Assembly: GCA_019689955.1 (NCBI GenBank)
Contig: JADGGM010000007.1
Coordinates: 1 to 16,325 of the forward strand
Direction of reading: 5' to 3'
Origin: Gemmatimonadaceae bacterium
GTDB lineage: Bacteria; Gemmatimonadota; Gemmatimonadetes; Gemmatimonadales; Gemmatimonadaceae
DNA: 16,325 nucleotides
Made by a program: the position numbers and the translations under genes. Shown here in pieces: positions 7,796-15,238 of the stretch. The notes below the pieces were generated by a model, which ran no database searches, had not been told where the DNA came from, and was given only the letters and a program-made list of their open reading frames with translations. Position 1 is the stretch's first letter. Each line of letters opens with the position of its first letter.

Positions 7796-10149
7796 CGCAC
7801 CGTGAAGCGCTGGGTGAGCCCGCCGATCATCACGTCGAAGTCCCCAGGCTCGACCACGGGGCGGTCGTCACGCCCGATGAAGGCGAGCTGTTGGATCGGG
7901 AGCCGGAAGGTGACGGTGCGGCGCGCGCCGGGCGCGAGCTCGATCTTCTCGAAGCCGCGCAGCCGCTTCATGGGAGGCTCCACGGAGGCGTAGAGATCGC
8001 GCACGTAGAGCTGCACGACCTCCTTCCCCGCGCGCGCGCCGGTGTTGGCCACGGTCACCGAGATGGTGAGCGTGTCGTTGCGGCCGACGTCGCGCGCGTT
8101 GAGCGTGAGGTCGCTGTACGCGAAGGTCGTGTAGGAGAGCCCGTACCCGAAGGGCCACTGCGGATCGTACCCGCCCTCGGGCTTGTCGGCGGTGACGTCG
8201 GCGCTCGGCGCGCGGTCGTAGTGTTCGATCGCCCCCGTGTAGCGCGGGTAGGTGAACGGGAGCTTCCCGCTGGGGTTCACGTCGCCGAACAGGATGCGGG
8301 CGACGGCCTCCCCGCCGAACGGACCGGTCTCGTACGCCATGAGCACCGCGCGCGCGCTGTCGACCACCGTGCGCACGATCCGCGGGCGGTTCTCCACGAG
8401 CACGAGCACGGTGGGCGTCCCCGTCGCTTCGACGGCGGCGGCCAGGCGGAGCTGGGCGTCGGGGAGCGTGAGGTCGTCGATGTCGCCGGGCTTCTCGGTG
8501 GATGGCATCTCGGCGAGCACCACGATCGCCGCGTCGACACGCCGCGCGGCATCGGCGGCGGCGGCGATGTCGATCGCGTCGTGCTCCGTCGTGCCGGGGA
8601 CGTACGTTACCTGCCCCGCGCCGATCTCCGCGCGGATGGCGTCGAGCACCGACTTCACCCCCGTCGGGTACATCGCCTCGTTCGTCCCCTGCCACGTGTG
8701 CGTCCACGAGCCGTGGAGCGCGGGGAGCGACGTCGCGCCGGGGCCGGTGACGAGCACCCGGGCACGCTTGGAGAGCGGGAGGAGCGCGCGATCGTTCTTG
8801 AGCAGCGTGACCGCTTCCTCCGCGGCCTGCCGGCTCACCGCCTGGAACACCGGCGCGCCGACGTTGGCGAGCATCGCGGGATCGGGGCCCGGATTGTCGA
8901 ACAGCCCGAGCTCGAACTTCAGCTTCAGGATGCGCCGCACCGCCTCATCGATGCGCGACTCGGGGACCGCGCCCTCGTGCACCAGCTCGATCAGGTCGTG
9001 CGTGAACGAGAAGTCGAACGGCACCATGCTCATGTCGACCCCCGCCATGACCGCCATGCGCACCGCGTCCTTCCGGCTCGCGGCCACGTGGTGCACGGTG
9101 TAGAGCTTGTTGATGTCCTCCCAATCGGAGACGGTGACGCCGGTGAAGCCGAGCTCGTGGCGCAGGAGGCCGGTGAGGATCTCGTGGCTCGAATGGACGG
9201 GGATGCCGTTGATGTCCCCGGAGTTGATCATCACCGTGCGCAGCCCCGCGCCGATCGCGCCCTTGAACGTGGGAACGAAGTACTCGCGCAATTGCCGCTC
9301 GGGGATCCACGCGGTAGTGCGGTCCTTCCCGCTGAGCGGCATGCTGTAGCCGAGGAAGTGCTTCCCCGTGGCGGCGACGAACACGGTGCCTCCCACGGGC
9401 GGATCGTCGTGCGCCGGCGCGCCGCGCCGCGAGGCGTGTTGCACGACGCGCGGCGATCCCGACTGGAGGAGCGTCGCCAGGTCGGGGCGCGGGTCGTGCT
9501 GCTCCCCTTCCACGGCGGCGACGCCGAGCACGGTCGCCAGGTACGGGTCCTCGCCGAACGTCTCGAAGAAGCGGGACCAGAGCGGTTGTCTGCCGAGGTC
9601 GAGGACGGGGGAGAAGTTCCAGGTGATCCCGCTCGCGCGCGTCTCGTACGCGGTGATCTCGTTCTCACGGCGCACGAGCTCCGGGTTCCACGTCGCGGCC
9701 ATGGCCAGGTTCTGCGGGAACACCGTGGCGCCCACCATGTAGTGGTGGCCGTGGACCGCGTCGATCCCGTAGATCACCGGGCTGTGGAGCCGCTTGCGCG
9801 CGGCGAAGCGCTGGACCGTGGTGATGACCTCGCGCCAGTGCTGCGGCGTGAAGGCCACGTCCCACACGTTGAGGAGCGACCCGACGTTGTTGCGGACCAG
9901 CGCCTCCTCGAGCTTCGCCGAATCGAGCTGGTGCTCGACCGTCGGCGTCCCCTCGGTCCTGGAGACCGCCTGGATGGTGAGCTGCGTCATCTCGCCGACC
10001 TTCTCCTCCAGCGTCATCCGGCGGAGGAGCGCGTCGACCCGCGCATCGATCGATGCGGGGCTCTGCGCCGCGGCCGTCGCCACCGTCGCGGCGAGGGCGA
10101 GGGCGAGCACGGAGGCGCGCGCCCATCCGGGGATGGGCGCGCGCTGCAT
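7792..10149 (-). CDS. Glycoside hydrolase family 3 beta-glucosidase, periplasmic
   Basis: The 785 residues start with a clear Sec signal (ASVLALALAATVATAAAQ, cut near residue 29). The GH3 N-terminal barrel begins at VDALLRRMTLEEKVGEMTQL. Sugar-site motifs include IYGIDAVHGHHYM (126-138), KHFLGY (263-268) and the nucleophile D342 in VTVSDWEDIN. The second domain carries AEEAVTLLKND (443-453) and the likely acid/base E552 in MPSTEKPGD. A fibronectin-III-like domain closes the protein (about 690-785). Overall it resembles Bacteroides BoGH3B-type exo-beta-glucosidases. I chose ATG 10149, 14 nt after the susD stop; an in-frame GTG at 10167 overlapping that stop is possible, and neither has a good ribosome-binding site. 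Residues about 217-256 form an atypical insertion. It probably releases terminal glucose from imported oligosaccharides. Confidence 0.94.
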   Translation of the reverse strand: MQRAPIPGWARASVLALALAATVATAAAQSPASIDARVDALLRRMTLEEKVGEMTQLTIQAVSRTEGTPTVEHQLDSAKLEEALVRNNVGSLLNVWDVAFTPQHWREVITTVQRFAARKRLHSPVIYGIDAVHGHHYMVGATVFPQNLAMAATWNPELVRRENEITAYETRASGITWNFSPVLDLGRQPLWSRFFETFGEDPYLATVLGVAAVEGEQHDPRPDLATLLQSGSPRVVQHASRRGAPAHDDPPVGGTVFVAATGKHFLGYSMPLSGKDRTTAWIPERQLREYFVPTFKGAIGAGLRTVMINSGDINGIPVHSSHEILTGLLRHELGFTGVTVSDWEDINKLYTVHHVAASRKDAVRMAVMAGVDMSMVPFDFSFTHDLIELVHEGAVPESRIDEAVRRILKLKFELGLFDNPGPDPAMLANVGAPVFQAVSRQAAEEAVTLLKNDRALLPLSKRARVLVTGPGATSLPALHGSWTHTWQGTNEAMYPTGVKSVLDAIRAEIGAGQVTYVPGTTEHDAIDIAAAADAARRVDAAIVVLAEMPSTEKPGDIDDLTLPDAQLRLAAAVEATGTPTVLVLVENRPRIVRTVVDSARAVLMAYETGPFGGEAVARILFGDVNPSGKLPFTYPRYTGAIEHYDRAPSADVTADKPEGGYDPQWPFGYGLSYTTFAYSDLTLNARDVGRNDTLTISVTVANTGARAGKEVVQLYVRDLYASVEPPMKRLRGFEKIELAPGARRTVTFRLPIQQLAFIGRDDRPVVEPGDFDVMIGGLTQRFTVR

Positions 10150-10163
10150 GGGGTGCGTGGTGG

Positions 10164-11678
10164 TCACCAGCCGGGATTCTGCGTGAGCTTGGGGTTGATG
10201 TCGATCTCCGACTGCGGGATCGGCATGAGGTTGCTCGGGACGCCGTGCACCGTGGTCTCGCCGGGGGCGAGGGTCTGGAGCTCGGCGGTCTTGGCGCGGA
10301 TCGCCGCGTCGAGGAGCCCCCACCGCGACAGGTCGAACCACCGCTGCCCCTCGAAGACGAACTCGCGCCGCCGCTCGAGGCGCACGGAATCGCGGAACGC
10401 CTCCTGCGAGAGCGCGCCGACGGGGGCGATGTGCGCGCGCGTGCGCACGGCGTTCAGGGCGGCCTCCTTGGTGATCGGGCCTTCGGGTCCGCCCTCGTTC
10501 ACCGCCTCGGCGTACATGAGGAGCACGTCGGCGTAGCGGAGGACGATCCAGTCGTTGTCCTGCGAGGCCCAGGCGCGCGTGTTCATGTTCTGGGTGTTGG
10601 TCTCGTCGAGGTACTTGGCGAACGCCGGGCCCGGGGGCATGGCCCAGGTGACCGTGTCGCCGAGCGCGTCGACCGTGCGCCCCGAGATCATGAACGTCCC
10701 GTGCTCCCCACGCGTGTCGGCCGAATCGAAGATCGCCTGCAACGACGGCGGGATGTACATGAGGCCGTACGCGTCGCCGCCCGGGAAGTTGGCCGGGATG
10801 CTGAACAGCGTGTGCACGCTCCCGGCGCCAGGGTCGAGCGTGCCATCGTAGTTGATCTCGAAGATGCTCTCCGAGTTCTGGATCTCGTCGGCGATGCGGA
10901 AGTTGTCCTTCCAGTTCGGGAGGAGACTGTACTGCCCCGACTGGATGATCGCGCCCGCCGTCAGCGCCGCGTTGTTCCAGTCCTGCCGCGTCAGGTAGAC
11001 CTTCGCCAGGAGCGCCTGGGCCGCGCCGCGCGTGGCGCGGCCGACGTCGGCCCCCGAGTAGGAGACCGGGAGCGTGGCCGCGGCGGCCTGCAGATCGCTC
11101 ACGATCAGCGCGTAGACGTCCGCCGCCGGGTCGCGCGGCACGTCGAGCCCCTGGAGCGAGGTGACCTCGTGCTCGATCAGCGGGACATCGCCGAAGCAGC
11201 GCACGAGGTTGAAGTACGCGTTGGCGCGGAGGAAGTGCGCCTCCCCGAGGAGGCGCGACTGGAGCGCCGTGTCCATGGCGATCGCGGGGACGCGATCGAG
11301 CACCGCGTTCGCGCGGTTGATGACCTTGTACGCGTTCCCCCACAGATCGCCGAGCGGCCACTCGCTGGGATCGAACGTGTAGTCGCCCATGCGGTGGCCA
11401 TCGGAGCCGAAGTTCGCGCTGGCGATGATGTCGTCGGTCGCGATGTCGGAGATGTACCAGAAGCCGAGCCAGTACGACCACTTGGTCTGCTCGTAGATGG
11501 CGTTCACCGCAGCGACGGCGTCGGAGGCGGTCTTGTAGAAGTTCTCCGGCGTGAGGACGTCCGTCGGCTTGGGGTCGAGGAAGTCGTTGCACGCCGCGGA
11601 CGCCAGGAGCATCGCGGCCGCACCGAGCGCGGTGAGCCGCCGGAGCGGCGCGGCGTGCCGAGAGGTGATCGTGTCCAT
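10164..11678 (-). CDS. SusD/RagB-family outer-membrane glycan-binding lipoprotein
   Basis: The 504 residues begin with a lipoprotein signal ending LLASAAC, with cysteine 30 followed by the SusD hallmark NDFLDPKPTDVLTPENFY. The N-terminal TPR-like part has WGNAYKVINRANAVLDRV, LGEAHFLRANAYFNLVRCFG (about 145-164) and GAAQALLAKVYLTR. The C-terminal RagB/SusD domain contains WIVLRYADVLLMYAEAVNE, LERRREFVFEGQRWFDLSRW and the closing LMPIPQSEIDINPKLTQNPG. Such proteins cap the SusC barrel and bind the glycan. ATG 11678 is 20 nt after the susC stop, with GGAG 9 nt in front. The pairing and order with susC are canonical. Bound glycan is unknown; the neighbouring enzymes point to a beta-glucan. Family is certain. 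Confidence 0.96.
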   Translation of the reverse strand: MDTITSRHAAPLRRLTALGAAAMLLASAACNDFLDPKPTDVLTPENFYKTASDAVAAVNAIYEQTKWSYWLGFWYISDIATDDIIASANFGSDGHRMGDYTFDPSEWPLGDLWGNAYKVINRANAVLDRVPAIAMDTALQSRLLGEAHFLRANAYFNLVRCFGDVPLIEHEVTSLQGLDVPRDPAADVYALIVSDLQAAAATLPVSYSGADVGRATRGAAQALLAKVYLTRQDWNNAALTAGAIIQSGQYSLLPNWKDNFRIADEIQNSESIFEINYDGTLDPGAGSVHTLFSIPANFPGGDAYGLMYIPPSLQAIFDSADTRGEHGTFMISGRTVDALGDTVTWAMPPGPAFAKYLDETNTQNMNTRAWASQDNDWIVLRYADVLLMYAEAVNEGGPEGPITKEAALNAVRTRAHIAPVGALSQEAFRDSVRLERRREFVFEGQRWFDLSRWGLLDAAIRAKTAELQTLAPGETTVHGVPSNLMPIPQSEIDINPKLTQNPGW

Positions 11679-11698
11679 ATCGATGCGCTCCGCCGCGT

Positions 11699-14600
11699 CT
11701 AGAAGCCGGCGTTCAGGCCGAAGGTGATCTGCCGCGGCTGCGGGTAGGTCCCGAAGTCGAACCCCTGCGCCAGGTTGGTCCCGGCGTACTGGCTGATCTC
11801 CGGGTCGAAACCGGAGTACTTCGTGCTCGTGAAGAAGTTCTGCGCGCTCACGTACACCTGCACGCGCGTCATGCCGCCGAGCCCTGCGTCGCGCAGCCAG
11901 GTGCTCGGGAGCGCGTACGCGAGGCGGATGTTCTTTCCGCGGAGGTACGTCCCGCTCTCCACGAAGAGGTCGGACGGGTGGCTGTCGAACGCGTTGCCGA
12001 TCTTCGGCGTCGGGATCCCGCGCCCGCCGGTCATCACGTCCGCGAGCTGGTTGGCGTTCCCCGCCGCGCTCGTGAGGAGCGCGCGGTTGATGTTGTAGAT
12101 CTTGTTCCCGACAGACCACTGCAGGAACACCGAGAGCTCGAAGCCGCGATACGTGAACCGGTTGGTGAACCCGCCCGTGTACTTCGGCTCCGCGTTCCCG
12201 ATGATCGTGCGGTCCGCGTCGTTGATGACGCCGTCGTTGTTGAGGTCCTTGTACACCGGCTGGCCGTCCTGCATCCCGGCGTACACCCACCCGTAGAACG
12301 AGTTGATCGGCTCCCCCACCTTGAGGACCGTGGGGTTCTGGTTCGCCCCCGCGCCGACGCCCGCGGGCGCAATGACGATCGAGTCGGGGCCGAGGCTCAG
12401 GACCTTGTTGCGGTTCCAGGCGATGTTGAGCGACGACTCCCACCCCAGCGCGCCGGTGAGGTTCACTGTGTTGAGGCTCACCTCGAGACCGCGGTTGCGG
12501 ACGCTGCCGATGTTCTGCACCGAGCTGGAAAAGCCGGACGACGACGGGACGGGGACGTCGAAGAGGAGGTCCTTGGTCTTCTTGCTGTAGACGTCCGCGG
12601 TGAGGGCGATGCGGTTCCGGAGGAACGCCGCGTCGAGACCGAGGTCGACCTGGTCGGTGGCCTCCCAGCGGAGATCGGGGTTGGCCAGCGTGCTCGCCGC
12701 GTATCCGATCGCCCGCTGCCCGCCGAAGATGTACACGGTGCTGTTGAGCGTCGGGAGCGAGGCGTAGTTCCCGATCGCCTGGTTCCCCGTGCGCCCCCAG
12801 CTCACGCGCAGCTTGAGGTCATCGAACACGCCCAGGCGGCGCACGAACGGCTCGTCGGACGCGCGCCAGGCGAAGGCCGCGGAGGGGAAGAATCCGTAGC
12901 GGTTCCCGGCGCCGAAGCGGGACGAGCCGTCGATGCGTCCGGTGACGGTGAAGAGATACCGGTCCGCGATCCCGACGTTCGCGCGCGCGAACGAGGAGAA
13001 GAGCGACGAGTGGGGCTGGCTCGTCCACACACCGACGAACGTCTGTGCGCTATTGAGCCCATTCTGCCGGAGGTTGTCGTTGTTGAAGCCCTGCGCGCTG
13101 CCGGAGACCTGGTCGGTGCTGGTGCGTTGGATGGTGATCCCGCCCAGGAGGTCGAGCGCGTAGCGACCGGAGAGTGCGGGCTTGTAGTGGATGGTGTTCT
13201 CGTTGAGCCAGCTCGTCGTCTGCGCCTGCCCGCGGCTCCCCTGCCCCTGGGTGTTCCGCCCCGGGAGCGTGTTCACCGGCGAGTAGTAGTCCTGGAGCGA
13301 GTTGAGGTAGTCGAGGCCGAAGGTGCTCCGGAGCGTGAGGTCCTTCGTGATGTCGTACTCGGCGAACAGGTTCCCGATCACGCGGTTCTGCCGCTCCTCG
13401 TTCGTGATGTCGAGCGCCGAGGCGACCGGGTTGGAGAAGAGCCGTCCCGTGAGCGAGTTGAAGCCGATGAAGTAGTCCTTGGTCGTCGGATCGCGTACCG
13501 GCAACGTCGGCGGGGCCATGACCGCGTTGAGGACCACCGAGGGCACCTCTTGCCCCGCCCCCGCGTTGGGGAGCACCTGTCCTACGGAGCGGCTGAAGGT
13601 GAGCTGGTTCCCGATGCGCACCTTGCTGCCGAGCCGCTGGTCGAGGTTGAGCCGGAAGGAGCGCCGCGTGAGGCCGGTCCCGATCACGATGCCGTCGCTC
13701 TGGCTCGCCGCGCCGGAGATGTAGTACTGCGTGTTCTCGTCGCCGCCCGACACCGAGAGCTGAACGTTGCTGACGGGCCCTTTGCGGAAGATCGCGTCCT
13801 GCCAATCCGTGCCGGGCCCCATGTTGGCGATGTCGGTGTCCGAGAAGGGGGGCGTCTGGCCGGCGTTGGTGTACGCCTCGTTCACCATCCGCGCGAACTG
13901 TGGCGCGTCGAGCACGGGGAGCTTCCGCCGCACGTCCTGGATCCCGTAGTACACCGACGCCGACACGGTGCGCTGGCCGGGGCGCCCGTGCTTGGTGGTG
14001 ATGAGCACTACGCCGTTCGCGGCGCGCGCGCCGTAGATCGCGCTGGCCGAGGCATCCTTGAGGATCTCGATCGACTGGATGTCTTCGGGGTTGAGCGCGG
14101 CGACGGGGTTGAGGCCGACCATGCCATCGCTGAGGAGGGTGTGCGTGGTCACCTCATCGAGGTTGGTGGTCACCGGTACGCCGTCGATCACGTACAGCGG
14201 ATCGTTCCCCGCGGTGATCGAGTTGCCGCCGCGGATGCGCACCATGGCGCCGGTCCCCGGCTGCCCGCTCGCGGTCACGACGTGCACCCCCGGGACCCGC
14301 CCCTCGATCGCCTGGTCCACCGACGGAGTCGGGCTGCTCGTCACCTGGTCGGCCGACACCGACGAGATGGCGCCGGTGAGATCGCGCCGCGTGGCGGTGC
14401 CGTACCCGATCGAGACGACCTCGCCGAGCTGCACGGCCAGGGGGTGGAGCGCGAAGTCGACGGTGATGGTGCCGCTGGCGGGGACGGTGACGCGCTGGCT
14501 GTCGGGGGCGAAGCCGAGGCGCTGCACGCGGACCCAGTACGTCCCCTCGGGGACCTCGGCGATGGTGTAGCGCCCGTCGGCATCGGTGAGCGCGCCGAGG

Positions 14601-15139
14601 CGCGTGCCGGCGACGCTCACCGTGGCCGAGAGGAGCGGCTCCCCCGATTCGGTGGACGTCACGCGCCCCGTGATGGACCCCGCGGGCGCGTGGCGGTTCG
14701 CGTCCGTCGTCATGATCGGCACGAGCGCCATCTTGCCGCGCGTGGAGACCCAGAGCTCCACGGGGACGTCGCGCAGCGCCTGGCGCAGCGCCTCGGCGAC
14801 GGTGCCGTCGGTGACGTGGATGGAAATCGTGCGCGCGAGCGGGACCACCGCGCGGCTGTACGCGAGATCGATCTTCGCCTGCGCGGCGATCTCGCGCAGC
14901 ACCTGCTCCACCGTCGCATGCTCGAGGTCGATCGTGATCGGCTGGCGCAGCACCGCCGGCAGATTGCTGACGTTGGCGACGGCTTCCGGCGTGAACTGCA
15001 GGACGAACGCGGCCGTCTGTACGCGCGTCTCCTGCGCCGCGGCGCGGGGGGCGCCGCCGGCGACGACAAGGAGTGCCACGGGGACCGCGTGCGCCAGGGA
15101 GCGCCGCACGCGATCCCGGAGAGAGCGACGGGTGCTCAT
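11699..15139 (-). CDS. SusC/RagA-family TonB-dependent transporter with N-terminal STN signalling domain
   Basis: The 1146 residues have the following order: signal peptide (1-35, ending PRAAAQ), STN (secretin/TonB short N-terminal) domain (about 68-120, ITIDLEHATVEQVLREIAAQ and TVAEALRQALRDVPVELWV), and a carboxypeptidase-regulatory-like beta domain (about 154-232, GSITGRVTSTESGEPLLSAT). A TonB-box-like LGEVVSIGYGT, plug (about 250-385, including SIEILKDASASAIYGARAA and NGVVLITTK), and a long beta-barrel follow, ending ITFGLNAGF with a terminal aromatic. It imports oligosaccharides across the outer membrane with SusD. STN domains pass a ligand signal to FecR-type proteins, and a FecR homologue is encoded directly upstream. 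ATG 15139 has AGGA 6 nt in front and overlaps the stop of a small leader ORF; the in-frame GTG 15166 lacks such a site. Confidence 0.96.
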   Translation of the reverse strand: MSTRRSLRDRVRRSLAHAVPVALLVVAGGAPRAAAQETRVQTAAFVLQFTPEAVANVSNLPAVLRQPITIDLEHATVEQVLREIAAQAKIDLAYSRAVVPLARTISIHVTDGTVAEALRQALRDVPVELWVSTRGKMALVPIMTTDANRHAPAGSITGRVTSTESGEPLLSATVSVAGTRLGALTDADGRYTIAEVPEGTYWVRVQRLGFAPDSQRVTVPASGTITVDFALHPLAVQLGEVVSIGYGTATRRDLTGAISSVSADQVTSSPTPSVDQAIEGRVPGVHVVTASGQPGTGAMVRIRGGNSITAGNDPLYVIDGVPVTTNLDEVTTHTLLSDGMVGLNPVAALNPEDIQSIEILKDASASAIYGARAANGVVLITTKHGRPGQRTVSASVYYGIQDVRRKLPVLDAPQFARMVNEAYTNAGQTPPFSDTDIANMGPGTDWQDAIFRKGPVSNVQLSVSGGDENTQYYISGAASQSDGIVIGTGLTRRSFRLNLDQRLGSKVRIGNQLTFSRSVGQVLPNAGAGQEVPSVVLNAVMAPPTLPVRDPTTKDYFIGFNSLTGRLFSNPVASALDITNEERQNRVIGNLFAEYDITKDLTLRSTFGLDYLNSLQDYYSPVNTLPGRNTQGQGSRGQAQTTSWLNENTIHYKPALSGRYALDLLGGITIQRTSTDQVSGSAQGFNNDNLRQNGLNSAQTFVGVWTSQPHSSLFSSFARANVGIADRYLFTVTGRIDGSSRFGAGNRYGFFPSAAFAWRASDEPFVRRLGVFDDLKLRVSWGRTGNQAIGNYASLPTLNSTVYIFGGQRAIGYAASTLANPDLRWEATDQVDLGLDAAFLRNRIALTADVYSKKTKDLLFDVPVPSSSGFSSSVQNIGSVRNRGLEVSLNTVNLTGALGWESSLNIAWNRNKVLSLGPDSIVIAPAGVGAGANQNPTVLKVGEPINSFYGWVYAGMQDGQPVYKDLNNDGVINDADRTIIGNAEPKYTGGFTNRFTYRGFELSVFLQWSVGNKIYNINRALLTSAAGNANQLADVMTGGRGIPTPKIGNAFDSHPSDLFVESGTYLRGKNIRLAYALPSTWLRDAGLGGMTRVQVYVSAQNFFTSTKYSGFDPEISQYAGTNLAQGFDFGTYPQPRQITFGLNAGF

Positions 15140-15225
15140 GGACGGTCCTCGCGATGCGGGCTCCACGGGGGCGCGGCGCGATGGGACGCGCGCCGCGGCG
15201 AACGACCGAACGGTGTAGGGATCAT
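15136..15225 (-). CDS. Putative 29-codon leader ORF coupled to susC
   Basis: Starting 13 nt after the fecR stop, a perfect AGGAGG (15236-15231) with 5-nt spacing precedes an ATG. The open frame of 29 codons ends in a TGA that overlaps the susC ATG as ATGA. The peptide begins MIPTPFGRSPRR and ends PHREDRP; it is rich in arginine (6) and proline (7) and has no hydrophobic or known domain. It is out of frame with susC, so it is not an alternative susC start. Its ribosome-binding site is the best in the spacer and better than that of susC. This looks like a translated leader for translational coupling or attenuation; the peptide itself may have no function. Expression is not demonstrated. Confidence 0.5.
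   Translation of the reverse strand: MIPTPFGRSPRRASHRAAPPWSPHREDRP
15172..15197 (-). promoter_or_regulatory. GC-only 9-bp stem-loop inside the susC leader
   Basis: On the transcribed (minus) strand CGCGGCGCG (15197-15189), an 8-base loop CGTCCCAT and CGCGCCGCG (15180-15172) form a perfect nine-pair stem made only of G and C. It sits in the middle of the leader ORF, between the AGGAGG and the susC start 33 nt further on. No T-run follows, so it is not an intrinsic terminator. It could impede translation or protect the 3' mRNA from decay, and ribosomes translating the leader would open it. The structure is seen in the sequence; the function is inferred. Confidence 0.5.
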
Positions 15226-15238
15226 GTCGACCTCCTGA

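Noticed and set aside
9382..9501. Compensated frameshift in the GH3 gene
   Set aside because: Reading the two alternative frames across the atypical segment gives no family-like sequence, so an in-frame insertion is the simpler reading.
7792..11592. A 1266-codon minus-strand frame suggesting a fusion of GH3 with a long N-terminal extension
   Set aside because: The part above 10167 is susD read in a wrong frame. The GH3 has its own signal peptide beginning at ATG 10149, so there is no fusion.
11978..15238. 1086-codon plus-strand open frame opposite susC
   Set aside because: It mirrors the susC codon pattern and has no signal peptide, membrane pattern or domain of its own; an overlapping gene is not supported.
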